From assembly GCA_003142815.1 (NCBI GenBank), contig PLNP01000055.1:1-64000 (forward strand): 64,000 bases of DNA. The letters are read 5' to 3'. The position numbers and the translations under genes were made by a program. The DNA is from Rhodanobacteraceae bacterium (GTDB taxonomy: Bacteria > Pseudomonadota > Gammaproteobacteria > Xanthomonadales > Rhodanobacteraceae). The notes beneath the pieces are model-generated. The model ran no database searches. It saw nothing but the letters and a program-made list of their open reading frames with translations, and was not told the origin of the DNA. This document shows, one piece after another, positions 1 through 8,548 of the stretch; the stretch's first letter is position 1, and each line of letters opens with the position of its first letter.

Positions 1-57
1 GGCGCTGCGGCCCACCCTACCACCTTCGGCGCTACGGCCCACCCTACTCTTGCCGGT
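1..57. repeat. short tandem GC-rich repeat at window edge
   Basis: Two near-copies of a unit of the form GGCGCTGCGGCCCACCCTAC lie back to back, the second being GGCGCTACGGCCCACCCTAC after a short spacer. The same 'cccaccctac' core occurs in hairpin repeats near 14100 and 40080, so this belongs to a dispersed extragenic family. It abuts the 3' end of the EamA gene and the element may continue outside the window. Confidence 0.5.
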
Positions 58-993
58 TCATTCGGGTTCGGCCACATCCGCCGCCACGATGGGCGGCTTG
101 CGCGCGCCGCGACGATACGAGCCGATGAAGATGCCGAGCAGCGACAGCGCGACGCCGATCCAATCGGTCGTGTGGGTCGGTCGTGCGAACAGGATCACAT
201 CGAACACGAACGACAGCGCCGGCTGCAGCAGCAGCAACAATCCGATCGTCGACGCCGGCAACTGCGGCATCGCGCGCGTCAACAGCACCCAGCCAAATAC
301 CTGGCCGAAGAAGCCGAGGCCGACCAGTGCGGCGATGCTTTGCGTGTCCGGGATCACGAAGCTCTCGCCCTGGACCAGCGCGGCGACGCCGAGCACCAGC
401 ACGCTCAACAGCGAACTCACGCAGAGCAGCTGCGCCGGCGCGAGGCGCACGTGGCCGCCGCGTTGTGCGTGTCGCGTCGCGAGCATGTAAATCGCGTAGA
501 CGAAGCCGGTGACGATGCCGAGCACGACACCGAGATGGTATTGCGCGCCGACCACGGACCAATCGAGTCCGACCAGCAGGTAAAGCCCGAGAAACGCGAG
601 CGCGATGCCGCTGAGGAAAAGCCAGCCGAGCCGTTCGCGATAGAACACGAAGCCGGCCAACGCCATCAGGAACACCTGGAAGTTGCCGAGCAGGGTTGCG
701 ACGCCCGGCCCGACATACAGGATACTGCGATGCCAGATCATCAAATCCACCGCGAACGCGAGCGCGGGGATCATCAGCCAGCCGATTTCAACGAGGCGCA
801 CGCGGCGCCACTGCCGCAACGCGACCAGGCCGATCAGCAGCATCAAGCCACCGAACGCCATCCGGTAGAACGCGGACATCGTCGGCCCGACGTGGGCGAC
901 TTCGACGAACAGGCTGGTGGTGCTGATCGCGGCAGCGCCGACGATCATCTGCACGAGCGCCGCGCGCGGCAGTTCGGATTCGGTGGCGCGCAT
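58..993 (-). CDS. EamA/DMT-superfamily permease
   Basis: This is a 311-residue integral membrane protein with about ten hydrophobic helices in two five-helix halves, as in EamA (DMT) drug/metabolite exporters. The second half has the conserved-looking 'MPQLPASTIGLLLLLQPALS' segment. Substrate cannot be deduced. I chose the ATG at 993 over an ORF extension upstream because that extension is Arg-rich and runs antisense-like through the GST gene. The start codon shares one base with the stop of the upstream GST gene (TGATG), which implies translational coupling. The C-terminus is short and charged. Confidence 0.85.
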   Translation of the reverse strand: MRATESELPRAALVQMIVGAAAISTTSLFVEVAHVGPTMSAFYRMAFGGLMLLIGLVALRQWRRVRLVEIGWLMIPALAFAVDLMIWHRSILYVGPGVATLLGNFQVFLMALAGFVFYRERLGWLFLSGIALAFLGLYLLVGLDWSVVGAQYHLGVVLGIVTGFVYAIYMLATRHAQRGGHVRLAPAQLLCVSSLLSVLVLGVAALVQGESFVIPDTQSIAALVGLGFFGQVFGWVLLTRAMPQLPASTIGLLLLLQPALSFVFDVILFARPTHTTDWIGVALSLLGIFIGSYRRGARKPPIVAADVAEPE

Positions 994-1655
994 CAGCCGA
1001 CGCGGTCCGTTCCCGGCAGTGCCTCGGTCTCGGTAGCGGCATCGCGCAGCCATTCCTGCAGCGCCGGCAGCGCGAGCAGCGCGTCGACGTAAGCGCGCGC
1101 GCCGGCATCGAGCGCGATGCCATAGGTGACGAAGCGCGACACGACCGGCGCGTACATCGCGTCGGCGATCGAGAAACCACCGAACAGGAAGTCTCCGCTC
1201 GCCCCGAAGCGGGCGCGGCAATCACGCCAGAGTGCGCAGACTCGCGCGATGTCGCGTTGCGCGGCGGCGTCCGCGACGAAACCGGAAACACGCCTGCGGC
1301 AGTTCATCGGCAACGCGCTGCGCAATGCCTGGAAACCCGAATGCATCTCGGCGCTGACCGAACGCGCGATCGCGCGTGCCGCGGCATCGACCGGCCAGCC
1401 GGCACCGCCGAGGAAGGTTTCGTCGGCGTACTCGCAGATCGCCAGCGAATCCCAGATCGCCAGATCGCCATGCTGCAGCACCGGCACACGGCCGCTCGGC
1501 GACCAGCGCAGGCTGCTGCTCGCAAATTCCGGCGTATCCAGCAGCAGGCGCATCTCATCGAACGCGATGCGCTGCTGGCGCAGCAGCAACCACGGCCGCA
1601 GCGACCATGACGAGTAGTTCTTGTTGCCGATCACCAGCACGGGTCGCGCGATCAT
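993..1655 (-). CDS. glutathione S-transferase family protein
   Basis: The N-terminal thioredoxin-like half opens with 'VLVIGNKNYSSWSLRPW', the signature of a proteobacterial GST subfamily, followed by 'GRVPVLQHGDLAIWDSLAI' carrying the cis-Pro and the glutathione-contacting acidic/Ser pair. The C-terminal half is helical. Likely a cytosolic glutathione-dependent transferase or reductase of unknown substrate. Start options are ATG 1655 (chosen, closest to the fold start) or ATG 1676. The gene is coupled to the EamA permease downstream, suggesting export of a conjugate, which is inference only. Confidence 0.85.
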   Translation of the reverse strand: MIARPVLVIGNKNYSSWSLRPWLLLRQQRIAFDEMRLLLDTPEFASSSLRWSPSGRVPVLQHGDLAIWDSLAICEYADETFLGGAGWPVDAAARAIARSVSAEMHSGFQALRSALPMNCRRRVSGFVADAAAQRDIARVCALWRDCRARFGASGDFLFGGFSIADAMYAPVVSRFVTYGIALDAGARAYVDALLALPALQEWLRDAATETEALPGTDRVG

Positions 1656-1763
1656 TTCATTCGTCCGCGTTTGCATTCATGGAGCGTGGGGGAGGATTGC
1701 AGACCGCTGGCGCGATGCCTCGGCAGGCGCGGCACTGCGCATGCCCGGAGGCGGCTTCGCCGA

Positions 1764-2027
1764 TCAGGTCGGCACGGGATCGGCGGTCAAGCCGTCGTCG
1801 CCTTCGAGCGGTGCGCGCAATGCGGCGTCGACCTCGCCTGCAATCACCCTCGCGCGCACGATGTCCTGCTCGGCGACCATCACCGTGACCAGGTTCCACG
1901 CCGGCAACTCGCCTGCCGCACCCGTCAGGTATTCGCCGCTGATGAACGCGGTGATGCCTTCGCTGGCGAGCGCGTTCTTGACGAGGTTCGCGTCGATGAT
2001 GTTCTCGGCTCGGTAGATGATTTTCAC
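1764..2027 (-). CDS. DUF2007-type small protein
   Basis: An 87-residue protein starting 'KIIYRAENIIDANLVKNAL' and containing 'GITAFISGEYLTGAAGELPA', typical of DUF2007 putative signal-transducing proteins with an alpha/beta fold resembling a PII-like half. A GTG at 2027 fits the family start. The in-frame ATG at 2084 would add a Trp-rich, unlikely N-terminus. No biochemical role is established for the family. It lies alone on the minus strand downstream of a divergent region and its stop is about 110 bases from the GST gene. Confidence 0.7.
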   Translation of the reverse strand: MKIIYRAENIIDANLVKNALASEGITAFISGEYLTGAAGELPAWNLVTVMVAEQDIVRARVIAGEVDAALRAPLEGDDGLTADPVPT

Positions 2028-2194
2028 CTGGTGATTCCAGCCATCGCTGCGTGGCTGCGGCCACCACGACCAAAATAACCACAATGTGAGGTTGTGTATC
2101 CAGGATGGGGTTTCGCACCCCGCTGCACGCGCGCATCGCTATGATGCGCCGCTTGGGCGTATTTTCGCACGCGGGCGGCCAGCCTGCGCCGCTG

Positions 2195-2638
2195 ATGTCG
2201 CGCGCCGAACCGATTTTTGAGAGCTGCCTGATCCTGTTGTCTGGCGATGACCCCCTGACTCAACGCATCCACGAATGCGTGCTGGAACTGCCCACCGAAC
2301 GCGGACCCGGTCGCAGCATCTGCCCGAGCGAGGCGGCACGCATGCTCGCGTTGCGCATCGACTACGCGTCGCAGGATTTGATGCGACCGGTACGCTCCGT
2401 GGCTGCAATGCGCACCGACGCCGGCGTCCTCGAAGCGACCCAGCATGAAGCGTTGCTCGATATCCGCGACGTGCGCGGCCCGATCCGCCTGCGCCTGCGC
2501 TCGCTGCACGCCAGCGTGCCGCGCAAGCCAGCTGAGCGACTCCTTCGCACGGGCACCCCGATTCGCTTTCGGCCGCGCTGGCGCTACACTTCCCGGCTTT
2601 CCTTTCTCATCGCGGACGCCGCATTGCCGCGGCGATGA
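2195..2638 (+). CDS. DUF3253 family protein with odd C-terminal extension
   Basis: The core from about residue 18 to 85 matches the DUF3253 pattern: a winged-helix-like small domain with 'RSICPSEAARML', then 'LMRPVRSVAAM' and the ending 'RGPIRLRL'. Members are usually about 75-90 residues and stop soon after that ending. Here the frame runs on for about 40 Arg-rich residues into the glnS leader, ending 3 bases before glnS, so the tail may come from a lost stop codon or a frameshift. Start is uncertain: ATG 2195 was chosen, with ATG 2105 also in frame. Function unknown. Confidence 0.55.
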   Translation: MSRAEPIFESCLILLSGDDPLTQRIHECVLELPTERGPGRSICPSEAARMLALRIDYASQDLMRPVRSVAAMRTDAGVLEATQHEALLDIRDVRGPIRLRLRSLHASVPRKPAERLLRTGTPIRFRPRWRYTSRLSFLIADAALPRR

Positions 2639-2641
2639 TGC

Positions 2642-4393
2642 ATGACCGACGCTGTCGTTCCGACTCCACCTGGTGCCAGCCCGCCGGTTGCCAACAATTT
2701 CATCCGCCAGATCGTCGTCAATGATCGCGCCGCCGGCAAGCATGGTGGGCGCGTCGCGACGCGCTTCCCACCAGAGCCGAACGGCTATCTGCACCTTGGC
2801 CACGCGAAGTCGATCTGCCTGAATTTCGGCATCGCACGCGAATTCTCAGGCACGTGCGCGCTGCGCTTCGACGACACCAATCCGGCCCGGGAAGACGTCG
2901 AATATGTGGAGGCGATCAAGAGCGATGTGCGCTGGCTCGGTTTCGAGTGGAACGAGCTGCGCCATACCTCGGATTATTTCGAGGCGCTGTATCTGTGCGC
3001 CGAGAAACTCGTGCACGACGGCAAGGCGTTCGTCTGCGATCTTTCCGCCGACGCAGTGCGCGCCTACCGCGGCACGCTGACCGAGCCGGGTCGCAACTCA
3101 CCGTATCGCGACCGCAGCGTCGAGGAAAACCTCGACCTGTTCCGGCGCATGCGCGCGGGTGAGTTCGCCGACGGCGCACGCACCTTGCGCGCGAAGATCG
3201 ACATGGCGTCGGGCAATATCAACATGCGTGATCCGGCGATCTACCGGATCCGCAAGCTGAGCCACCAGAACACCGGCGACACCTGGTGCATCTACCCGAT
3301 GTACGACTACGCGCACTGCGTGTCGGACGCGGTCGAGGGCATCACCCATTCGCTGTGCACGCTCGAGTTCGAGGATCACCGCCCGCTCTATGACTGGTGC
3401 CTCGACCAGCTCGACCTGCCGGGCGATGCCGCGCTGACCGAACCGCTGCGCCGCGCCGGCTTGCGCTGCACACCGAGCCGCCCGCAGCAGATCGAATTCT
3501 CGCGTGGCAATCTCGATTACACGGTGATGAGCAAGCGCAAGCTGATGGCACTGGTCAGCGATCACCTCGTCGACGGCTGGGACGACCCGCGCATGCCGAC
3601 GCTCGCCGGCGTACGCCGCCGCGGCTTTCCGCCGGCCGCGATCCGCGCATTCTGGGAAAGAGTCGGCGTGACCAAGCAGAATTCGGTGATCGCCTGCAGC
3701 GTGCTCGAAGCCAGCGTGCGCGAAGACCTCGACGCGCGCGCGCCGCGACGCATGGCGGTACTCGATCCGATCAAGCTCGTGATCACCAATCTCGACGCCG
3801 CGCACGACGAAACGCTGGCCTTTGCGAACCACCCGAAGAACGCCGAGCTCGGCACGCGCAACGTACCGTTCTCGCGTGGGGTCTGGATCGAACGCGACGA
3901 CTTTGCCGAGGTGCCGCCGAAGGGTTTTCATCGCCTGCTGCCCGGCGGCGAAGTGCGCCTGCGCGGCGTCGGTATCGTCCGCTGCAACAACACCATCAAG
4001 AACGACGACGGCTCGATCCGCGAACTGCATGGCACGCTCGATCCCGAGACGCGTCACGGCATGCCCGGCGCCGACCGCAAGGTCAAGGGCACGATCCACT
4101 GGGTCAGCGCGAAGCACGCAATCGCCGCCGAAGTGCGCCTCTACGACCGCCTGTTCAGCGTGCCCAACCCCGACGACGACAGCGACGGCAAGACCTACGC
4201 CGATCACTTGAACCCGCATTCCAAGCGCGTCGTGACCGCATGGCTGGAACCGGCACTCGCCGATACACGGGCGGAGGAGAACGTGCAGTTCGAGCGGCTC
4301 GGCTATTTCGTCGCCGACCGCCATGATCACACACGGGGAAAACCGGTCTTCAACCGCAGCGTGACCTTGCGCGACTCATGGGCCAAGGGCTGA
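2642..4393 (+). CDS. glnS: glutaminyl-tRNA synthetase
   Basis: Class I aminoacyl-tRNA synthetase charging tRNA-Gln with glutamine in the cytosol. The HIGH-type motif appears as 'PPEPNGYLHLGHAKSI' (residues 43-58) and the KMSKS-type motif as 'VMSKRKL' near residue 295. 'LRFDDTNPAREDVEYV' and 'TLEFEDHRPLYDWCLDQL' are GlnRS rather than GluRS hallmarks, and the C-terminal half supplies the two anticodon-binding beta barrels. Length of 583 residues is close to the family norm. Presence of GlnRS argues for direct glutaminylation. Start ATG follows 3 bases after the preceding frame. Confidence 0.98.
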   Translation: MTDAVVPTPPGASPPVANNFIRQIVVNDRAAGKHGGRVATRFPPEPNGYLHLGHAKSICLNFGIAREFSGTCALRFDDTNPAREDVEYVEAIKSDVRWLGFEWNELRHTSDYFEALYLCAEKLVHDGKAFVCDLSADAVRAYRGTLTEPGRNSPYRDRSVEENLDLFRRMRAGEFADGARTLRAKIDMASGNINMRDPAIYRIRKLSHQNTGDTWCIYPMYDYAHCVSDAVEGITHSLCTLEFEDHRPLYDWCLDQLDLPGDAALTEPLRRAGLRCTPSRPQQIEFSRGNLDYTVMSKRKLMALVSDHLVDGWDDPRMPTLAGVRRRGFPPAAIRAFWERVGVTKQNSVIACSVLEASVREDLDARAPRRMAVLDPIKLVITNLDAAHDETLAFANHPKNAELGTRNVPFSRGVWIERDDFAEVPPKGFHRLLPGGEVRLRGVGIVRCNNTIKNDDGSIRELHGTLDPETRHGMPGADRKVKGTIHWVSAKHAIAAEVRLYDRLFSVPNPDDDSDGKTYADHLNPHSKRVVTAWLEPALADTRAEENVQFERLGYFVADRHDHTRGKPVFNRSVTLRDSWAKG

Positions 4394-4457
4394 TCCGGCA
4401 CTAAAGCCCGGCTGACGTCAGTGGCGATAGACGCCGGGTCCAGGCGAGAGTGGAAGA

Positions 4458-4832
4458 TCAGTTCTTCATCGCATCGACAGCCAGTTTCAGCTCCCCGGCC
4501 ACTGCAGCAAGGCGCTTGTCGCGTGTCCACAGCCGCGCGCGCCCGGCCAGCGCGGTCGCTGCCAGCAGGTGCACGTCCAGGTAGCCGATGCCTCGCCCTA
4601 TCAGACCGTGACGCGCGATGAAGCCAAGCGCCTCGGCATCGGTCGCGACAGACGCCGATGGCAATTCCTGCAACAGCGAAAGCAGTTCCTTCCGGTTCTT
4701 CAACCTGCCGCACGCGAGTTCGCCGATCACGAACGGATGCGTCAGGACGCGACCATCGTGCAAGGCGACCGCCAACGCGGCATCGCCGCTGCGTAGATGG
4801 TCGATCCAGACCGAGGTATCGACGAGGATCAC
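4458..4832 (-). CDS. vapC: VapC-type PIN-domain RNase toxin
   Basis: A 124-residue PIN domain. Acidic metal ligands are at the expected places: Asp5 in 'ILVDTSVWI', Glu38 in 'FVIGELACG', Asp86 in 'GYLDVHLLA' and Asp105 in 'LWTRDKRL'. VapC proteins are Mg-dependent endoribonucleases, often cutting tRNAs, neutralised by a cognate antitoxin. The ATG overlaps the antitoxin stop by 4 bases (ATGA), the standard antitoxin-first arrangement. Active residues look intact, so the toxin is probably functional. Confidence 0.92.
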   Translation of the reverse strand: MILVDTSVWIDHLRSGDAALAVALHDGRVLTHPFVIGELACGRLKNRKELLSLLQELPSASVATDAEALGFIARHGLIGRGIGYLDVHLLAATALAGRARLWTRDKRLAAVAGELKLAVDAMKN

Positions 4833-5026
4833 GCGACTTTCGAGCGTCGCCGCGGAACTGCCTTGATCTTCGGCTCGCTGCCACCGAGCCGCGCGAGACG
4901 CCGCGCACTCTCGCGTTCGATCAACGCTTTCAGGCCTTCCCGAATCAGTGCAGTACGCTCGGTGACACCGCTGATGCGCTGCGCCTGATCGAGCAGGGCC
5001 TCATCGAGATTGATGGTCGTGCGCAT
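4829..5026 (-). CDS. vapB: VapB-type ribbon-helix-helix antitoxin
   Basis: A 65-residue protein whose N-terminus 'MRTTINLDEALLDQAQ' is the beta strand and first helix of a ribbon-helix-helix DNA-binding fold; the basic C-terminal tail probably wraps the toxin. It should dimerise, bind its own promoter and neutralise the VapC encoded immediately downstream. An AAGGAG ribosome-binding site lies 9 bases before the ATG. Family knowledge predicts autoregulation through the repeats just upstream. Confidence 0.92.
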   Translation of the reverse strand: MRTTINLDEALLDQAQRISGVTERTALIREGLKALIERESARRLARLGGSEPKIKAVPRRRSKVA

Positions 5027-5053
5027 CAGCGGATCTCCTTAGCATGATGACCG

Positions 5054-5086
5054 TATTGTACATCACTTGATGCTTTACTTGATGCG
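5054..5086 (-). promoter_or_regulatory. putative vapBC promoter and operator
   Basis: On the minus strand a TACAAT hexamer (5054-5060 region) fits a -10 box about 30 bases before the vapB start. Overlapping it upstream is the palindrome CATCACTTGATG (5061-5072), and ACTTGATGC occurs twice 12 bases apart (5065-5073, 5077-5085). Repeated half-sites at helical spacing suit a ribbon-helix-helix repressor. Assignment to VapB is inferred from position. Confidence 0.5.
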
Positions 5087-5204
5087 TCAGTGGCCAAGCA
5101 CACTGCGCCAGTGCACCCGCTCTCAAGACCGCTGCGACTCGCCCGCGGGCGTCTTCAGATCGTAGTGGAACACCGCCATCGCCACACGGCGGGATGCGCG
5201 AGCC

Positions 5205-5972
5205 TCAGGATTCCCTGAACACCAGACTGCAGCAGGTCACCGCGCCTTCGGCTTTCTGCAATTCGGAGACATCGACGCTGACGACGTCGACACCGGCACC
5301 CTGCACGCGCGCTCGCGTGCGCGGGAAACACGCCGGCATCACGACCGTGCCGCCGATGCACAGCACGTTCGCAGCGTGTTCCTCGGCCGGATCGACCTCG
5401 ACGATGCGGTAGTGCGCGAATGCAGCACGATCGATCCACGTCGGCTGCAACAGCACGGACTCGTCGTCGAGCGCGGTCACCGCGGATTTGAGATGCAGGC
5501 AGCCCTGGATCGGCACGCCCTGCACCGTGTAGCCGTATTCGGCGAGGATGGAACGCAACTGCGCGATGCCGTCCGCGTTGCTGCGTGCCGATTCGCCGAC
5601 GTAGAACATGCGGCCGATGCGCAGCACGTCGCCGCCATCGAGCGTGCCGGGCGCCTCGATCGCGCGCAGCCGCCGATACTGGCGCAACACCTCGGCGATG
5701 CTGGCGCCTTCGGCGCGGCGCGATTCTGCTCCGGGCCGCGTCATCACCGCGACTTCGTCGACGACGACCGCGACATCCTCGACGAACACCGCATCGGGCA
5801 TATCCGGTTGTGCATCGAGCACGCGCACCTCGCAGCCGAGCGTGGCCAGCGCACGCTGGTAGCCGCGATGCTGTGCATTCGCGCGCGCGACATCGATCTC
5901 AGTGCGCGGTACGAACGACAACTCGCAACCGGCAACGCTTGGACTGACTTCACGGGTGATCGCAATCAACAT
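5205..5972 (-). CDS. ddaH: dimethylarginine dimethylaminohydrolase-like amidinotransferase-fold enzyme
   Basis: A 255-residue protein with the pentein fold. Visible motifs are 'PDAVFVEDVAVV' (about 59-70), 'GTLDGGDVLRIG' (109-120), 'GCLHLKSAV' with the catalytic His160, and 'GAVTCCSLVF' with the nucleophilic Cys near 247. DDAH hydrolyses N-omega-methylated arginines to citrulline plus methylamines; related enzymes act on free arginine, so substrate is not certain. Start ATG 5972 was preferred to 6017 because the extra residues are Arg/Ser-rich. It is monocistronic. Confidence 0.85.
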   Translation of the reverse strand: MLIAITREVSPSVAGCELSFVPRTEIDVARANAQHRGYQRALATLGCEVRVLDAQPDMPDAVFVEDVAVVVDEVAVMTRPGAESRRAEGASIAEVLRQYRRLRAIEAPGTLDGGDVLRIGRMFYVGESARSNADGIAQLRSILAEYGYTVQGVPIQGCLHLKSAVTALDDESVLLQPTWIDRAAFAHYRIVEVDPAEEHAANVLCIGGTVVMPACFPRTRARVQGAGVDVVSVDVSELQKAEGAVTCCSLVFRES

Positions 5973-6189
5973 GCAGGCTCGCAAGGGTGAGCGACACGAC
6001 GGTCGCGACGAGCGCATTGTCGCGCAGACCCGCCCCGCTCCGCGCGACGAAAGTGGCTCTACCGGCCGGCGTTACGCCGCGGCAGAATACGCGCGCCCAC
6101 TGCCCCGAGATCGCTCCCCATGTCGCTTCCGCACGCGACCGTCGGCTTCGCCATGGCCATCTGCTGGCGCGCGGCGCTATGCTTGACTC

Positions 6190-6522
6190 ATGCGCATCAT
6201 CGCCTGCCTGATTACCGCCTTGTCGCTCAGCGCCTGCGCGAACGCGGCGCCGCCGCGCCTGCTCGGTCCGCCGGTGAGACCGACCGATGTCGTTGATTAC
6301 AGCTGCCGTTCCGACGCCGATTGCGCGGTCAAGGACATCGGAAACTGCTGCGGCGCGTATCCGACCTGCGTGAACCGCGACAGTCCGACGTTTCCGGAAC
6401 AGGTCCGTGCGGAATGCGCGAAGAATCACATGGCCGGTGTCTGCGGCTTTCCGGTCGTCCAGGGCTGCAGCTGTGTTGAAGGCCGCTGCAGCAATCGGAC
6501 CGATGCGGCACCGAGCGGTTGA
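6190..6522 (+). CDS. small Cys-rich lipoprotein
   Basis: A 110-residue protein with a signal peptide ending in a lipobox (Leu-Ser-Ala-Cys16), so it is probably acylated and anchored in the envelope. The mature part holds eleven cysteines in a pattern beginning 'CRSDADCAVKDIGNCCG' and ending 'CSCVEGRC', suggesting a disulfide-knotted domain resembling small secreted inhibitor-like folds. I do not recognise a named family. It stands alone between the ddaH-like gene and a deaminase on the same strand as the latter. Confidence 0.75.
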   Translation: MRIIACLITALSLSACANAAPPRLLGPPVRPTDVVDYSCRSDADCAVKDIGNCCGAYPTCVNRDSPTFPEQVRAECAKNHMAGVCGFPVVQGCSCVEGRCSNRTDAAPSG

Positions 6523-6574
6523 GCCGGCAATGACGTACCGGTAGGCTCGGTCGTCCGCGCCACGAGCCACCGCG

Positions 6575-7132
6575 ATGCCTGCCAACGAGATCCGCCTCGC
6601 CCTGCCCGATTGGATCGACACCGTCGACACAGACCGTGTCTATGCCGACGACGAGGCGCGCGTCGCGCTCGCGATCCGGCTCGCGCGACGCAACATCGAG
6701 GAGCGCAGCGGTGGCCCGTTCGGTGCCGCGATCTTCGACGACGCAGGGCGCATCGTCGCGGTTGGCGTCAACCGCGTGCTGCCCGAGCGCTACTCGGCGG
6801 CACATGCCGAGATGATGGCGTTCATGGCGGCGCAGGCGCGCGTCGGCCGTGCGCGGCTCAACGACGACGGCGCGCGCTACATCCTCGCGACCAGCGCGCA
6901 GCCCTGCGCGATGTGCTACGGCGCGAGTTTCTGGGCTGGCATCGACGGACTGCTGATAGGCGCACGTTCTGCGGACGTCATGGAACTCAGCGAATTCGAG
7001 GAGGGTCCGCTGCCGGCCGACTGGGTCGGAGAACTCGAAAAACGCGGCATCGCCGTGCGGCGCGACATCCTGCGCGACGAGGCGCGAGATGTGTTCACGC
7101 TCTATTCCAACCTCGGCGGACAGCGCTACTAG
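6575..7132 (+). CDS. nucleoside/tRNA-type deaminase (CDA fold)
   Basis: A 185-residue zinc deaminase. 'AHAEMMAF' (His77, Glu79) and 'QPCAMCYGASFW' (Cys111, Cys114) give the zinc ligands and proton shuttle of the cytidine deaminase superfamily. The arrangement with a ~12-residue tail after the zinc site resembles guanine deaminases and nucleoside deaminases more than TadA. Substrate is not fixed by sequence alone. It is followed by an extragenic inverted repeat. Confidence 0.85.
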   Translation: MPANEIRLALPDWIDTVDTDRVYADDEARVALAIRLARRNIEERSGGPFGAAIFDDAGRIVAVGVNRVLPERYSAAHAEMMAFMAAQARVGRARLNDDGARYILATSAQPCAMCYGASFWAGIDGLLIGARSADVMELSEFEEGPLPADWVGELEKRGIAVRRDILRDEARDVFTLYSNLGGQRY

Positions 7133-7135
7133 GGA

Positions 7136-7214
7136 ATCGCGGCTGAAGCCGCTCGCTACGACATCGATGTCGCATGATCGCCTACGCGCCGTAGAAAGCG
7201 GCTTCAGCCGCGAT
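7136..7214. repeat. extragenic inverted repeat
   Basis: Arms 7136-7159 and 7191-7214 are reverse complements at 21 of 24 positions, with the core GCGGCTGAAGCCGC. Between them is the perfect palindrome GACATCGATGTC (7160-7171). The arrangement resembles REP-like elements and could terminate or stabilise the deaminase transcript. Confidence 0.7.
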
Positions 7215-7278
7215 ACCATCACACTCGTCAACGCGATGTACGGCAGGCATCATGCGCTGCGTTCACGATGACTTGCCG

Positions 7279-8334
7279 ATGCCCAACCCCGACCTATCCA
7301 GTGTGCTCGCCTACTGCCGCCCTGGTTTCGAGGGCGAATGCGCGCAGGAACTCGCCGCACTCGATGCGCAGGTCGCGGGCGCCGGCTACGCGCGCGCCGC
7401 GCGTGGCAGCGGCTTCGTCGAATTCGTCACGCCCGCTGCCGATGCGTTCGCGGGTGCGTGGCGCGACCTCATCTTCGCGCGCCAGTTGTTGCGCACGCTC
7501 GGCAGCGCGCAGGACCTGCCTGCGCGCGATCGCCTCAGCGTGCTGCTGCCGATCATCGAAAGCGATCCGCGCCGCTGGTGCGACGCCTGGGTCGAGGCGC
7601 CGGACAGCGACAGCGCTCGCGAACTCGCGCCACTGTGTCGCGGCCTCAATGCGGCGCTGATCGGTGCGCTGAAGAAGAAACAGCTGATCGATCGCAGTTC
7701 GCGCTGGCGGCTGCATCTTTGCCTGACCGCGACCGACGCCGCGTTCGTCGCCTGTGCGGACATCAATGCCGCCGCGCCGTGGCCAGGCGGCATTCCACGC
7801 CTGAAGTTTCCACGCGCCGCGCCGAGCCGTTCGACGCTGAAACTCGAAGAGGCGTTGCTCGTGCTGCTCGACGAGGGTGAGCGCGAGCGCTGGTTGAAAC
7901 CCGGCATGCGCGCGGTCGATCTCGGCGCCGCCCCGGGCGGCTGGACCTGGCAACTGGTCGCACGCTCGCTGCGCGTGACCGCGGTCGACAATGGCCCGAT
8001 GGACGCCGCGTTGCTCGCCTCCGGACTGGTCGAGCATCTACGCGCGGACGGTTTCCGCTATCGCCCGCCGAAGCCGGTCGACTGGCTGGTCTGCGACATG
8101 GTCGAACAGCCGCGCCGCGTCGCCGAACTGATCGCGCAATGGCTGGGCGAAGGCCGCTGCCGGTACGCGATGTTCAATTTGAAGTTGCCGATGAAGAAGC
8201 GCTACGAAGAAGTGCAGCTGTGTTTGGGCATCGTGCGCGACGCGCTCACCGGCGCCGGCCGCCGCGTCGAGCTGCGTGCGAAGCAACTGTATCACGACCG
8301 CGAGGAAATCACGGTGTTTGCGCGCGTGGTGTGA
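7279..8334 (+). CDS. rlmM: 23S rRNA 2'-O-methyltransferase (C2498)
   Basis: A 351-residue protein with an N-terminal THUMP-like region and a C-terminal RrmJ-fold methyltransferase. The SAM site is 'DLGAAPGGWTWQL', followed by 'VCDMVEQPRRVA' and 'MFNLKLPMKKRYEEV', which supply the Lys-Asp-Lys-Glu type catalytic residues. RlmM methylates the 2'-OH of C2498 in 23S rRNA using SAM. ATG 7279 starts the family N-terminus 'PNPDLSSVLAYCRPGFE'; an upstream in-frame ATG at 7252 is less likely. Confidence 0.95.
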   Translation: MPNPDLSSVLAYCRPGFEGECAQELAALDAQVAGAGYARAARGSGFVEFVTPAADAFAGAWRDLIFARQLLRTLGSAQDLPARDRLSVLLPIIESDPRRWCDAWVEAPDSDSARELAPLCRGLNAALIGALKKKQLIDRSSRWRLHLCLTATDAAFVACADINAAAPWPGGIPRLKFPRAAPSRSTLKLEEALLVLLDEGERERWLKPGMRAVDLGAAPGGWTWQLVARSLRVTAVDNGPMDAALLASGLVEHLRADGFRYRPPKPVDWLVCDMVEQPRRVAELIAQWLGEGRCRYAMFNLKLPMKKRYEEVQLCLGIVRDALTGAGRRVELRAKQLYHDREEITVFARVV

Positions 8335-8427
8335 CCCGGTGGAAGCGCCGGCAGTTCCTGCGGTAAACGGTAAACGCTATCCTTGCAGCGCTTCATCGAG
8401 GGTCGGCACGCACGACCCTTCTTGTTT

Positions 8428-8531
8428 CCTGATCAGTGTCGAAGTTCAGTCGAGTTTCCCTTCTCCCGCCGGGAGAAGGGTCTTCTTCTCCGTGCCATGA
8501 AGCTCATGGCTGAGTTTCGACACTAATCAGG
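8428..8531. repeat. MITE-like element with 16-bp terminal inverted repeats
   Basis: The termini CCTGATCAGTGTCGAA (8428-8443) and its near-perfect reverse complement (8516-8531, one mismatch) bracket about 70 bases. Inside is a perfect hairpin, CCCTTCTCCC with GGGAGAAGGG around GCC (8458-8480), and a smaller one, CCATGA/TCATGG. It lies just before the TVP38 gene, whose start is 18 bases past the right terminus, so it may carry that gene's leader. Confidence 0.65.
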
Positions 8532-8548
8532 TCTTTTTTCGGGTACTG

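Noticed and set aside
2024-2803. Long minus-strand open frame opposite DUF3253 and the glnS start
   Set aside because: High-GC shadow frame; the plus strand carries recognisable DUF3253 and GlnRS motifs.
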